This document shows, in pieces, positions 34,960 to 47,989 of a DNA stretch of 64,000 bases (position 1 is its first letter; each line of letters begins with the position of its first letter). Under the pieces are notes generated by a model, which saw only the letters and a program-made list of their open reading frames with translations, was not told the origin of the DNA and ran no database searches. Source of the DNA: Erythroxylum novogranatense (lineage: Eukaryota > Streptophyta > Magnoliopsida > Malpighiales > Erythroxylaceae); contig CM057233.1 in the NCBI GenBank assembly GCA_029891385.1, forward strand, positions 46,826,063 to 46,890,062, read 5' to 3'. Made by a program: the position numbers and the translations under genes.

Positions 34960-37900
34960 TAACATACCTTCTGACAACTTTATCTTTTATAATTTGACTA
35001 ATTGAAATATTTCATGAAACACAATATTTTTTGCCATTTGATCCAACTGATTCAAAAGGTCCTAGAATAATCAAAACTTTAACTAATTCTGGAGTTCGAG
35101 CTCTTGACAGAGCCACATATAGTTGTCCATGTGAGAATACATGCTAGCAAAGATAAATTCCTACATGATTAAGCATTTGACCTTGGGATTTGTTTATGGT
35201 CATTGCAAAATGCAAACGAATAGGGAACTGTGTTATGATAAAAGGTATTCCATTTTTTCATTTTCTAAAGATTGCAAGGGAATTTCAGGTATAAAAACCA
35301 ATTTTCCTTTGTGAGGTCCAAAGACAATTTTTGCAGAAATTATATGGTCTTTTAATTGTCTGCATATTAACCTTGTCCCATTGCATAGTCCCTCAGTTGG
35401 ATTCAAATTTCTTAGAGCATAATTGGGGAGCCTTCTTTAAGTAAGAGTTTGTATGGGGATAGGCCTTTAGGATTTAAAGAATTGAGCAAATCTTCATAAT
35501 CAACTTGATGTCTTCGATCAACCGTTTTGTCAAAAATCATGTATGAATGCATATCAATTTTGCAATACTACTTTGCTTACTTAATTGAAAAAAAAATTTC
35601 TTTGATAAATCAAGTAGTATTTTAAATCTTGAGTGAGTTGTCCTACCACGAAGAAGGACTGATGTTGCAAAACCTGATGTAGCAACAACAATTGCAGTAA
35701 GTCCCTATGACCGTAAATTTGTACAAAGAGCTCGATATATGAAAGTCTTTCTAGTTCTGTCAGGACCATCAGTAAAAAAACTTCCACCACTCGAAGCCAA
35801 AATTGAATCCATAATTAAATCAAATATGTACTTCTGCTCATTATTGAACCTTAATTGTAATAATAGGTCTTCTAAATCAACCTGTATATCCTTCTCATTT
35901 TGTATTCTTTATTTTCATATTGATGAATAATCAACATGAAACTAATGATTAGCAAAATGATAATCAGTCAAGCTTTTCCCTATTTGCTCTAAAGATTTAT
36001 TAATATCTTGAATGGTCATTTTTGTAATGTCATTAGATGTATATGTATTATAGGAAGAAGAAGCATACTGGTAGTCAGAATAAAGGTCATCTTTGAATAT
36101 TTCCCAGAGCTGCTTAGGATTTGTTGGTGAACAATATAACAACAGTATAGCAAATAAAAGTCTGAGCGATGCTGGCATTTGAAACATAATAGCTTCCTTA
36201 AGATTTTGTTTTATTTAAGGGTCAGACACTAGCAATCCTAATTGGAGTGCAGCTTGCCTAAAATAGATTTTTTTCTCACCATCAATAGTCAACATTTTAT
36301 CAAGTGATACTTGTCTCCTTCTCTAGGGTCAACAGTAACCAATTTTCCTATTACTTTTCTTCAACTTCTTTCCAACCATGTTTTTGTTTTTCAATTCCAA
36401 ACAAAATTCTCTAAAAAATCTTTATATAGACATTTAATCTCTTCTACCTTTTTATTTGTCAAATTCATCTTAAAAAATTCGGTCAACATTGTTTTCGAGA
36501 AGTCGATATTTCTCAACAAATCTGCATTTTTGTCAAAGGAAATAAACTGTTGATCTAGGAGATAAACTTGCAGTATATAAACTGATGGATTAATCTTTAC
36601 TAGACAATTCATATATACGCCATAAAGCTTCAGGAGGTGAAATCCCATAACCTTCTTGGAAATTATTGATTTCATCGATATTAGTTATGCTCTCTTAATC
36701 GACAATACTAAAATTGACAAGATCATAGCCCTTAGAATCATATTTGTATAAGTACTTAACAAGCTTCATAGTTGAACATATTTTAACATTTATGTGACAA
36801 TCAATTAGCATCAAAAGGTACAGATTATGAGGAACCACCCACCTATTATCAACCTCATGTCTACAAATTTTGGCTTTCCTGCCATCATCTCTTCATCTAT
36901 AACATGGATAACTATCTTCATTATGAACAGTAAAAGGAGCAAAATTCTTGGGATAATGATTTTTGCACACACCATTTCTCATACAAGGGCAATCTTTATT
37001 CATAAAACCATAAGGACCATGAATCATATGCTTAATGAAAAGAGAATATAATCGTGAATTTTGACCAGGATCTGGTATTTTAGCATATATGATCCAATCG
37101 TAAGAATCTGGATTTAGCAATTTAAAATGTGGATTAAGTATTAGCATAAATGAGCAAGAGGGAATCTACGCTTCTGAAATTCATTAACATAAACAAATAC
37201 GGCCACATCTCCAAAGATTTTTTTATCAACTCAATTTTTAGAATTTCAATTTTAGCTTTGAATACTCTAGCCAATAAATCTGATCTTTTTTATGCCTCTT
37301 TATAAAATTTAAGATTGTCTTGTATTTCTCTCCATATAAGGTTGCAAGTCATGGTTAGGAAAATATTTGGTTTATCATTTTTTGAACCAGAGCCATTGCA
37401 TCAAGATAACTTTGTTTCATGTCCTTTGGACCACCGATAAATGAATCTGGGAGCATAACTTGATGACCAATTCTAGAACCTTCTATTTAACTAATGTTAT
37501 ACCAAAACACCCTGCAGAATTTCTATCCGTATCTCATTCTTTTTTTTAATGGAAATCAAGTCACGACATTTCAATCTTTATATAAGTACCCACAAGAAAT
37601 TGTTGAAACAATCTTAACCTATGGAGCTGTATAGATTCATCATTTTCTCTCATTTAGATTCGATAACAATAATATTCTCTAGCAAAAACAAAACCATCTT
37701 CACAGTATCCTTCTTCAGAAACTAGTAGTAAAGAAGTTAAATTTGATAAATAAAATGGTAGAATTAATAATATTTGGAAAATGACAAAACGAAAAGACAA
37801 ACTTGCTTGTGTTTTCCACAATGAACAATTCAGATGGATCAGTAAAGGAGTTGAAATGAACATCACTCCCTTCATCCAAAACATTTCTCCTGTTTCTCTT

Positions 37901-38035
37901 TGAAATCAATTGCTTAATGTCACGATGCCATCCAAATTCACCGCAAGGAAATAAAAGTGGATATTAAAGCGGGTCATAACACGCATAATAAGACTGAATT
38001 CTATAACTTGTATCTGAGTGAGATGCATATGTATA
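34960..38035 (-). pseudogene. Helitron Rep/helicase pseudogene, minus-strand copy
   Basis: Mirror homologue of 21.54-25.86 kb. Visible pieces include GYYFDWIIYAKIPD-like residues near 37.1 kb, HMIHGPYGFMNKDCPC (about 36.96-37.04 kb), INPSVYILQVYLLDQQFISF (36.5-36.6 kb), MFQMPASLRLLFAILLLYCS (36.13-36.19 kb) and the decayed Walker A area LTELERLSYIELFVQ (about 35.7 kb). The tandem 571 bp duplication of the plus copy is not evident, and the helicase middle is shortened. Homology stops near 38.03 kb, so the first part of Rep (MDKNAKRRQ to the Cys-rich block) is missing and replaced by unrelated DNA. It is a 5'-truncated, dead copy. Confidence 0.87.
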
Positions 38036-38158
38036 TATGAAATACATATATGATATAAAAAAACTTGTAGTCGTTTCTATCTTATTTTCTTGTCTCTGGT
38101 CTCCCCATATACTATCTTTCTTATGCTCTTCTCCCCTATTTGTTATTAATCAAAATCT

Positions 38159-38989
38159 TTAACGAAGATGCTTCATAATTTCATAAAACATTTGTTGCAT
38201 ATCAGTGCGAATCAACTTGAGTTCTTGTTCAATAGAAACTCATAGATAAGCTACTCCCTCATAAAGATCACCTACCGAGTCACTCAGATCATCAACCTTA
38301 GTATGAATTTCCTCAATTTCCTTTCCTAAGGCTTCCTGAATTTCCTTCTGTGTGTGACTAACTTCCTCCAAAACAACAGTAGATTCTTATTGAGGTGTAC
38401 TTGGTGGATGGAATTTTTTAGCAACAGATAGTTCTGAAGGTAAAACATCTAATTCTATGATTTTGATAATAGGAGGTTTGAATTTTTGTTTTCCGTTTAG
38501 GAGATCAAGATCATCAAGTCTAGGTAGTTTTGGAACTGGTTGTCTAAGAGCATGTAATACTTCTTTAATTAAAGATATAAAACTTAAAGGTCTAAAATGT
38601 ATGATCAGATGCACAAAGGTCTCTAAGTTGAAATTAATGCCTTCAATCATAATATTTCTGTACCGTCCTTCTGTAACTCTTCCAACTACATTGAAAGTTG
38701 CATCTGTGGTAGAGCATTCACACTGACTTCCTGATGGTTTCAAAATATGATGTGAGACATAGATTCCTCTAAGCTGAGCTGCATTGCATACCTCATCTAT
38801 GTTCTTAACAGCTGCTTGTATCTGATATTCTGTAAGATCATCTTTTTTTCCTTCAGGGAACATCTTCTTTTTCCCTTTTTCTTCATTGCGTGCATTGTTT
38901 GAAGATATCGGTTGTATATCTGGCACAATTTTGATCAATGTTATGCTTATGATTAGATAAATTGTATATCGATCCTTGGACATCTTCAT
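38159..38989 (-). pseudogene. Unrecognised gene with C-terminal coiled coil
   Basis: A 200-codon open frame (38989 down to 38387) encodes a protein I do not recognise. After a hydrophobic start and a Lys/Glu-rich stretch it has DLTEYQIQAAVKNIDEVCNA, ECSTTDATFNVVGRVTEG and LRQPVPKLPRLDDLDLLNG. In the same frame, across a TAA and one TGA, it continues as a heptad-like segment (EEVSHTQKEIQEALGKEIEE and IHTKVDDLSDSVGDLYEGV) to a stop at 38159-38161. Upstream sequence is displaced to 58361-58499 by the Copia insertion. Possibilities are a captured host gene, a retroelement structural gene or a pararetroviral relic. None is supported by a motif I can name. Confidence 0.5.
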
Positions 38990-39051
38990 TGGATATGGTT
39001 CTGACTTTTCATCTCGTAGAAAGCATGCTTTAAAAAGTATGGATATGGTTT

Positions 39052-39056
39052 GATTG
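39052..39056. repeat. Target-site duplication GATTG (left)
   Basis: GATTG precedes TGTTGGATCGG here and follows the other end of the element at 58361-58365. The perfect match over 19.3 kb defines the outer Copia borders. Confidence 0.95.
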
Positions 39057-41157
39057 TGTTGGATCGGAAAAAGAAAGCATGCTTAGTACGGAGAAACGAT
39101 AGATTTCAAAACTTTTTAAGAAATCATCTTGCAGCGGAAGCAATATATCCAAATCAACATGCTAATCCATACATGATATGGTATAAGGATAATAAAACCA
39201 AGAACAAGATAAAAGGAATTACCGACTCCTTCGCTACAGCTTTAAATCCTCGTTGCGCTATCCTCTCCTTCTTATATCCAAATCCTTTGCCTTTGAGTCT
39301 TTTCCTTTTGCAATCTATCTTCTTCCTTGTTGTAGTATCCTTAACCAATTAGATTTACCACTTGTTCTTCAAGGACAACTAGGTTAACAAAAACCTTTGG
39401 TGAGAAAGGAGAATAAATATTTGGAGGAGATTTTCTTAGAAGAAGAAGAACCAAAATTGAAACTCTTTCAATTCTTTCACTTAGGAATTTCGGTTCTACC
39501 TTGCATGAAAGGAGAGAATGTCTAAAAACTATGCAAGAACCCTTTCTTACATCTCAATTTCGAAATATGCATGAATGGAAAGAGTGAGAGGCATCCAATG
39601 CATCACTTCTTACATTAATCACTCATCAAATAGCCAATAAATGAGACTTACTTCATTTATCTTTAAAATGGCTATTTGAAAAGACCATAACCTATAATTG
39701 AATACCCATTTCGGTTTTGGCAAGAAGAAAGAAGGAAGATGATCCATCTAATGCACATCTTTCATCTTTAATCTAATGAATGCAAATAGGTTACATGCCA
39801 ACATTAAAAGCCAACTATTAAACCATTTAATGGTAAGTTCATAACTCCATTTAATAATGATGAACCATAATAAAGACCATCTTTATTTAGTATTTTAATG
39901 TCAAATGTGTGGTTACACATCTAACCTAACACAATTTCGAAATTGCTTCTTCTCCATTTAAAAAAAATTGTTTTAATATAATTAATCTTATCAATTACAT
40001 TAAACCAAAACAAGCCCATTTCTAAATGAACATATGGGCTTCCAATTAACCATTAATTAGTATAAGCCCATCATTCAATTATGGAATTCTAAAGCCTCCA
40101 AACTACTTCTTACTTAGCTTGATAACCTTCCTTAAAGCCAAGTGGGGAATCTTATTGGACTTTGATAATTCAAGATCCAATAAGCCCAGAAATAATTCAA
40201 TCTCATTGGAATTAATTCTAGCTTATTAACTAAATGTCATTCCATTAAAGACAATTAGTTGAACTCTTGAATTATTAAATATTATGAGAATATGTCCAAT
40301 TGCAAACCCTATTTAGAACCTTATTATAGCCATCCGCACAACAAAGGGTAAATTACCGTTTTGCCCTTATGTTGGTTTTTCCTTCTAGATCTCTCATTTT
40401 ACTTTATATGGTGATTAACACATAAGATCTCATCTTAGTGTTAAGACTTGATGGGTAGCTAGTCCATCAAACTACTGGCGCCAGTTTAATCACCAAATCT
40501 CCTTAAAACATCTAGAAGAGATGATAACACTATAAACTCTTTATTTGAGTGAATGTTCCACGATACATGTTTCAATTAATAATTCCAACATGCAGAACCT
40601 TTGGATTAATACCTGTAAAAATCCATTCCGATCATATCAAGAATTATAATGAAACACATATGAGTTCACCACTCATCAAGATTGTGGTTCATAATAGCGA
40701 ATGTTAAGTTGTATGTTTTAAGATTAAAGTAACGACTCACTTTATTCTTGAAAACATACTTGATTCAATTCATTTAATAGTGCCATTATCGATAGTCTAC
40801 TACTATCATGATATGAAACTCATCATTCACTTTAAGTAAACTCCTTTACTTATATGGAGATAAATCGCAACGCTACGATCTAAAGCATAATCAAGCGACC
40901 AACTTGATTATTCAACTATGAATCAATTAATTGATTCTAATAATATACATGTTTCCCATACATTTCTATGTATATGTATATTACTTACAAATGAATCTTG
41001 GTACCTTATGACCAGATATATAATGCTCATACAGATAAAACCAAACTCTTTTGTTTTATTAATAATAAATATTTTCATTACAAAGCAGAATCAAGAAGAT
41101 AAAGTTACATGTAAATACACTTGTTTTCCAGGGCACTATATTTACATAACTCCAACA
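39057..41157 (-). repeat. 3' LTR of outer Copia
   Basis: 2101 bp with TG...CA ends, starting TGTTGGAGTTATG on the minus strand. It closely matches 56266-58360, with scattered substitutions and small indels. The short open frames in it (for example at 39050-39352) have damaged counterparts in the other LTR and are not genes. Confidence 0.95.
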
Positions 41158-41171
41158 ATCTCCCACTTGCC
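41158..41171 (-). other. Polypurine tract of outer Copia
   Basis: The minus strand reads AAGTGGGAGAT directly before the LTR start TGTTGGAG. The RNase H stop codon lies immediately upstream, the usual compact Copia 3' end. Confidence 0.85.
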
Positions 41172-42709
41172 CTAAAGCAAGTTTGACATATCCTTTATTC
41201 CCTTCCCTTCTAGGTGACCCTCAAAGCTCTTTTGAGCCAATGTCTTTGTGAACGGATCAGCAAGGTTTTGCTCTGTAGGAATCTTTACCACATCCACTTC
41301 TCCACGTTGTATTATCTCCCTTATGAGATGATACTTTCGCTCAATGTGTTTGGCAGTTTTGTGGTTCCGAGGTTCTTTAGAATTAGCCACTGCCATTATC
41401 ACAATAAAGTGTAATGGCTTTTTCTGCCTCTGGAACTACCTCCAAATCATTTAGGAACTTTCGGAGCCAGACTGCTTCCTTTGCTGCTTCACAAGCAGCA
41501 ACATACTCAGCCTCCATAGTCGAATTATCAATACAAGATTGCTTGACACTCCTCCAAACTATGGCTCCACCTCCTAAAGTAAATATAGAACCAGAAGTTG
41601 ATTTCCTTGAATCAACATCTGATTGGAAATCAGAATCCGTATATCCTGTCGGAATAAGATTACTTCCAGAGTAAAGAAGCATTAAGTTCTTCGTCCTACG
41701 AAGATACTTAAGTATACACTTAACCGCAGTCCAATGTTCCATTCCTGGATTGGACTGAAATCTGCTTACCAGTCCCACTGCGTAACAGATATCCGGTCTA
41801 GTGCACATCATTGCATACATAAAACTACCAACTGCCAAAGCATATGGAATGTTACGCATGCGTTCAACCTCCTCTTGGGTTTTAGGTGCTTGTTCCTTTG
41901 AAAGTTTGATTCCATGTCTAGTAGGAGTGAAACCCCTCTTGGAATCTTGCATGGTGAACTTATTGAGCATACTCAATGTAGGTTAGTTGAGACAAAACTA
42001 TCTTCTTGTTCTTACGATCCCTTATAAGTTTGATCCCTAGAACATAGGTAGCCTCTCCCAAATCCTTCATTGAAAACTGTTCATTCAGCCATCCCTTAAC
42101 CGCAGATAACGTTCCCACATCATTCCCAATGAGCAGAATGTCATCAACATACAGGATTAGGAAAGTAACCTTACCTTCTTGTATTCTTTTGTAAACACAA
42201 GGCTCATCTAGGTTTGGTATGAACCCATAGGTTTTGATCGCCTTATCAAACCTAATGTTCCAAGACCTAGATGCTTGCTTAAGTCCATAAATGGACCTTT
42301 GCAACATGCAAACCTTATGCTTATTACATAGCTCAATGAATCCTTCTGGTTGGTCCATATAAATGGTCTCCTCAAGATCTCCATTCAGAAATGCGATCTT
42401 GACATCCATTTGTCATATTTCATAATCGAAATAGGCTGCTATGGCCAAAAGAATCCTGATGGACTTAAGCATGGCAACCGGAGAAAAATTCTCCTCGTAG
42501 TATATACCCTCCTTTTGAGTATAGCCTTTAGCTACCAATCTAGCTTTAAAGGTCTCTACCTTTCCATCCGATCCCCTTTTCCTTTTGTAGATCCATTTAC
42601 ACCCTATGGTTTTAGACTGTGGTAGATCTACAAGGACCTGAACTTCATTAGTATACATAGAATCTATTTCGATTCCATTGCCTTGAACCATTTTCTGCAT
42701 CAACATCAT
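41172..42709 (-). pseudogene. Outer Copia reverse transcriptase and RNase H
   Basis: Read on minus from 42709: RT with GCKWIYKRKRGSDGKVETFK and FSPVAMLKSIRILLAIA (42413-42709), then a TGA in place of the Trp codon before QMDVKIAFLNG. Next come SIYGLKQASRSWN and the catalytic YVDDILLIGND (41960-42409), a frameshift near 41970, then YALAVGSFMYAMMCTRPD, connection and RNase H with DSRKSTSGSIFTLGG and NSTMEAEYVAACEAA. After another shift near 41390 it ends KTAKHIERKYHLIREII to ADPFTKTL. The enzyme would copy the element RNA into DNA. At least three lesions make it inactive as written. Confidence 0.94.
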
Positions 42710-42789
42710 TAATAGCCTGTGTATACGTGAACGAGATCTGTTTCTTCTTGGTCCGAGATGGCAATTAAGCCTTCTCCTAAACCCGATAC

Positions 42790-43250
42790 CTATCTCGGTT
42801 GTCTCACAACCCTCCCACTATGTCTAGGCACATCTTGATGTTCAGTTGCACTTCGATTCAACTCTTGAATCCATTTCGACATCTTGTTCATCATATCCAA
42901 AACAACTCTTGGTTTGGATGAAATTGCTAACTCCTTTAGTACTACTTTACTTCTTCCTTTGTGATTTCTCACAAACTCTTCCTCTAAGAAGTTTGCATTT
43001 GTCGACACAAATACCTTCCTATCATGAGGACTGTAAAAATAGTACCCTCGAGTTCCCGTAGGATATCCTACAAACAAACATACTTCTGACCTTGGTTCCA
43101 TCTTTATGGATTCAGGCTTTAGAACATGGGCTGGACAGCCCCAAGTCCTCAAGTGCCTCAATGAAGGCACTCGGCCAGTCCACAACTCCCTAGGTGTTTT
43201 AGGCACCGATTTGGATGGAGCAAAGTTAAGAAGATATGTTGTCGTTTGTA
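42790..43250 (-). pseudogene. Outer Copia integrase, C-terminal part (3' of the insertion)
   Basis: On the minus strand it starts at the insertion point with QTTTYLLNFAPSKSVPKTP, then LRHLRTWGCPAHVLKP and VCLFVGYPTGTRGYYFYSP. These are the end of the integrase catalytic core and the conserved region beyond it. The residues before QTTTYLLN are on the other side of the nested element at 52930. Open-frame codons to the right of 43255 belong to the inner LTR and are not part of this gene. Confidence 0.92.
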
Positions 43251-43255
43251 TGGCA

Positions 43256-45071
43256 TGTAGGAAAATCCCGGGAGGAACATCACATGTTCCAGCAGCGGAA
43301 ACAAAAAATTTTAATTCCCGGGACCTTTCCGAAACCCAGGATCCCGGTGTCGGTATGAAAACCTCAAACCTGAATAGCCAATAGAGACTATCTCTAAAGG
43401 TATCCACGCAGAGATCAGAAAACCTAACCGAGTCAAACCCTTTTGACCCGGGAATAGCTAGAACAGAATAAAGCCTGCTAGAGCCTACCTCTGTCCTGGA
43501 GTGCTTGGATCAACGTTGAAGAAGATGATAAAAGCTTGAAGAAGAGAGCCTTGATGAGAGATGAAGAAGAGAGAAAACTATTTTCTCTTAGGTTTTCATA
43601 AAACCTTTCTTCCTTTCAAAAGCCATGATGATGATCTTGTTAAAAACCAAGAAAAAAGTATTTCTTTTCTTCCTTTTACATAAGCAACGATCATCACCTC
43701 ACTCTTCCATGTTTTTTGTCCTTTTGTAATTAAATGAAGATGATGACTAAGCTTCCAAATGGAAGCTTCCTTGATTCTTCTCCTCCATCCACGTGACCAA
43801 CACATATATATATATATATATTAATTAATTATTTAATTAATTAATCATATATATATATGTATATATATTGCTAAAGTGGTCCAGTCACACCAGAGTCGGT
43901 CCTACCGGGCCCCGGCACGGAAAAACCATCGAAAACCTTTTTCAGCAATATCGATGTCGCGATCTCATCGGGACATATCTCGATCTCATCGGGATCCATT
44001 TAATCCTAATGCTCTCCATAATTGGAACTCGTCCAATTACTATTTCTGATCCTCTGAAACACTCTTATCGTGTGACCCTTTAGGTTTCGGTTATGTTGGC
44101 CACTTAGATTAACAATTAATCTGAGCAAGTCATGAGCGGTATCTAGCAACACATCATGACCCCAATTGACCGGAAAGTAATCGGTTTGATGAATTCATCA
44201 CGAACCGGATCACGAACCCTTCCATGTACAATTCTTGTGCAATTCGTCCTTTCATCATCCTATACCCCACTTGGTTATGAGTATGGCTAATATGTCAACT
44301 CTTACTAGACTAAGTCTAGCCCAGTGAAATCGGTTCTGTCTGAGGACTCATTACTTTATATGTCCATGAAGACACTCTTCATGACATAGTCATGCTCGCC
44401 GAGACTTAAAGTAATGATCCCGACGAGAGGCAGTGGTATCTCTTCATTCTCACGAGTGATGAATCCTTTATTGGATACTCAATTACCTTGAATACCTCAA
44501 ACTGTACCCAAGCACCACCCTATGAGTAACCTCTCGAAGGCCACAAGGAATGGAGTCAGTACAGGATCAAGATTCAAGATATCCTTGAGTACCTCAAGTC
44601 TAAGGATACTTGCACCATTGCTATGATGAGATTATCAACGACATTAAATCCATGTGATGATCTCATGGCGAGTCATCCAATGAACTTACTACCACTAGTA
44701 AGCATCCATATGTCAACTCTAAATATCTCATATTTACGCTTCGAGATCCACCGCTTGATCCAATCAAGGAGTATGACATATGCTTATCTGTCATGGGATT
44801 AATGATGTCCACTCATTAATCCTATGACTAGGAAAATTTAGATATTGACATAATTGCACATGATAGGAATCTCGTGATTATGATCACATCATAATTTCCT
44901 TCATGTTATGTCATATATCATGGACTTCATTAATTTGATTAAAGATCAATATCAATTCATAAAGAATATCAAATAAATGAAACATGCCTTTCTTTATTTA
45001 TTCATAAAGTCTGTACATGACTATGAACAAAAAGCGCTAAAGGGGATTGCCTTTAGGGCACTACTCTAACA
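43256..45071 (-). repeat. 3' LTR of inner Copia
   Basis: 1816 bp, plus-strand ends TGTAGGAAAATCCCGGG and CTACTCTAACA, so the LTR starts TGTTAGAGTAGTGCCC on the minus strand. It contains an AT microsatellite (43803-43868), probably near the promoter TATA region, and a CACGTG at about 43791, which reads CATGTG in the other LTR. Confidence 0.95.
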
Positions 45072-45085
45072 AATCTCCCACTTGA
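45072..45085 (-). other. Polypurine tract of inner Copia
   Basis: The minus strand is AAGTGGGAGATT directly before the LTR start TGTTAGAG. It is the same motif as in the outer Copia, consistent with related lineages. Confidence 0.85.
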
Positions 45086-45720
45086 CCTATAGCCAATCAC
45101 CTTGGTATCTAATACCATAAGCGAGTACATGAGAATCAAAATTCTTCTGTGACAATGGCTTCGTCAACGGATCGAGAATGTTACGCTCTGGAATCCTCTC
45201 GATCGCGACATCACCTCTAGCAATGATCTCTCGAATCGATGATATCTGCGGAGTACGTGTTTAGATCGTTGGTGAGACCTCGGTTCTTTTGCCTGAGCAA
45301 TAGCCCCATTGTTGTCATAATACAACTGTATGGGTCCATCACAGCTAGGAACCACACCAAGTTCAGAAATGAACTTCTTGATCCAAACGACTTCCTTTGC
45401 CGCCTCGATGCAAAGAATGTACTCGCCTCGGTCGTCGAATCGCCAGATCGTCTCTTGTTTGGAACTCTTCCAACCGATCGCTCCGCCGTTTAGCGTGAAA
45501 ACATAACTTGACCGGGATCCGAGTCATCCTTGTCGATTGGAAACTGCATCCAGATGCCCGCCACTTGGAGATTTCCATCTCCATATATCAAGAAAACATC
45601 CTTATTCCTTCGCAAGTACTTGAGGATATTCTTGACAGCCACCCAAAGACCCTCACCAGATCCGATTGGTATCGCCGTGACACTCGTAGCATACGATACA
45701 TCGGGCCTCAGACATAACAT
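45086..45720 (-). pseudogene. Inner Copia RNase H and connection region, frameshifted
   Basis: Minus-strand pieces in three frames: YAMLCLRPDVSYATSVT and VAVKNILKYLRRNKDVFLIY (45490-45729), then segments with the expected IQLYYDNNGAIAQAKEPRSH and KHVLRRYH (45164-45355). RNase H follows RT directly in Copia polyproteins and removes RNA from the DNA-RNA hybrid. The shifts fall where neighbouring LTR comparisons also show missing bases next to CG or CAG, so some may be sequence errors. Confidence 0.88.
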
Positions 45721-46975
45721 AGCATACATGATCGATCCTCTCGCAGACGATACGGATCTCGATCCATGCGAATCCTCTCATCTTGTGTCTTAGGACATAG
45801 ATTTCGAGTGTTATCCCATGAGTGATGGGAAGAAACCCTCTCTTGGATTGCTCCATGCTAAACCTCTTTAGCATCTTGTCTATGTACGATGATTGTGAAA
45901 GACCAAGCAACCTCTTTGATCTATCTCTATAGATCTTTATCCCAAGGATATAAGTTGCTTCACCAAGGTCTTTCATCGCAAATTGCTTGGACAACCAAAT
46001 TTTGACTGATTGCAGCATTGAGACATCGTTTCCGAGTAACAGTATGTCATCTACATACAACACAAGGAAAACGATTGCATTCCCATTAACCTTTTTGTAC
46101 ACACAATACTCATCCGGATTTTGAGAAAAACCAAACTCTTTGATTGACTCATCAAAACGGATGTTCCAACTCCTGGATGCTTGCTTCAATCCATAAATGG
46201 ATTTCTGAAGCTTGCATACCTTTTCGCCATCACTGGAAGTGAAGCCCTCTGGTTGTGTCATGTACACATCCTCGGCCAGATTTCCGTTAAGGAAAGCTGT
46301 CTTCACATCCATTTGCCATATCTCATAATCATAATGAGCAGCAATGGCTAGGAGTATCCGAATGGATTTAAGCATTGCTACGGGGCTGAAGGTCTCGTCA
46401 TAGTCAACTCCTTGTCTTTGACGAAATCCTTTGGCCACAAGCCTTGCTTTGTAGGTAATCACATTACCATCCATGTCGGTTTTCTTTTTGAAAACCCATT
46501 TGCACCCTATAGGTTTTATCCCTTCAGGTGCATCAACCAAAGTCCATACTTGGTTTATGTACATGTAATCCATTTCGGCTTTCATGGCATAAAGCCATTT
46601 TTCAGACTCTGAACTTTTCAGAACCTCTTCATAGGTAGCAGGCTCATCATCTTCTATGAGCAATACGTCATTCTGTTCACTTATGAGAAATCCGTATCTC
46701 TCGGGAACAATGCGCATCCTACTTGACCTACGAACTTCATGTGCAATAGAAGGTTGAACTGTTACTTCATCTGAATGAGTGACAGTCTCAGGTTCAGGCA
46801 GTTGATCTGTGCTTGTTTGAGCATCTTGAACTTCTTCAAGTTCGACTTTGCTCCCCTTGTCTTCTTGCGAAAGAAACTCTTTCTCTAAAGACAGCATGCT
46901 TGAAACAAACACCTTTTGTTCCTCGTGAAGGTAGAATTGATATCCCATGGTCTCTTTAGGATATCCTACAAACAA
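45721..46975 (-). pseudogene. Inner Copia reverse transcriptase
   Basis: A long open minus frame (start at 46975). Its N-terminal part (FVGYPKETMGYQFYLHEEQK) is the end of integrase. RT follows with PIGCKWVFKKKTDMDGNVIT, FSPVAMLKSIRILLAIA, QMDVKTAFLNGNLAEDVYM and SIYGLKQASRSWN. The catalytic YVDDILLLGND is intact, with YILGIKIYRDRSKR and EQSKRGFLPITHGI after it. The frame is lost after HGITLE, where two short losses move the reading to another frame. The RT core itself is undamaged. It needs gag, protease and integrase from the same element. Confidence 0.95.
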
Positions 46976-47018
46976 ACACTCGCCGACTTTGCTTCAAGCT
47001 TATCTCGACCAATCCGCT

Positions 47019-47750
47019 TCACGTGGCGGGACAACCCCATACTTTCAAATGAGAAAGATAAGGTTTTCTGTTAGTCCACATCTCATATGGAGTAACATCA
47101 ACTGTCTTAGAGGGAACTCTGTTTAGCAAGTAAACAGCTGTCTCTAGCGCATACCCCCAAAACGATTTTGGTAACTTTGCGAAACCCATCATTGATCGTA
47201 CCATGTCCAACAAGGTTCGATTTCTCCTTTCAGCCACACCGTTGTGCTGCGGCGTGTAAGGAGGAGTCCACTGAGATAAAATGCCATTATCTCTGAGATA
47301 ATCCTGAAACTGTTGGTCTAAGTATTCTCCACCACGATCGGATCGTAATGCCTTGATACTTTTACCAAGCTGGTTTTCTACTTCATTTCTGAATTGTTTG
47401 AACTTTTCAAACGCTTCAGATTTGTATCTCATCAGATACAAGTACCCATATCGTGAATAATCATCGATAAAGGTAATGAAGTAACGACAACCACTTCTGG
47501 CATGGATGGACATCGGACCGCATACATCTGAATGTATTAGGTCTAATACTCCAATCGCTCGTTCACCCTTTCCCTTGAAGGGTAACTTAGTCATCTTGCC
47601 TAATAAACAAGATTCGCATGTGTCATATGATTCATAATCAAATGACCCTAAACTGCCACTCTTGTGGAGCTTAGCGATGCGTGTCTCATTTATATGGCCA
47701 AGTCGACAATGCCATAAGTAAGTTGACTTTAGATTATCTCTTTATACCGT
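47019..47750 (-). pseudogene. Inner Copia integrase with zinc-binding and catalytic core
   Basis: From the minus strand: the GAG-pre-integrase zinc block STYLWHCRLGHINETRIAKL and TCESCLLGKMTKLPF, then the rve core. The catalytic acidic residues are seen as HSDVCGPMS, SDRGGEYLDQQF and NGVAERRNRTLLDM (D, D, E), followed by FWGYALETAVYLLNRVPSKT and HLKVWGCPAT. A one-base loss near 47022-47030 separates it from the RT frame, where family members read through as PAHV. Integrase inserts the cDNA and makes the 5 bp TSD. Confidence 0.94.
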
Positions 47751-47989
47751 TTGGTGTCATTGACATTTAAAATTGGATTAGACATATCTAATATGTAAAT
47801 ACCATTGCACAATGTACCAGCCCATAAAGCATTCTATTAGAATTGATAGAACAACCATTGCTACTAAAATTCATATGGAATCCAAATTCTATTCGACAAG
47901 AAATGCATAATATATTCTTTGTCAAACGGGTACAAAATAACAATCATCCAATTTCAAGACAAGCCCAAGTAGGGAGATTCAAAACATAG

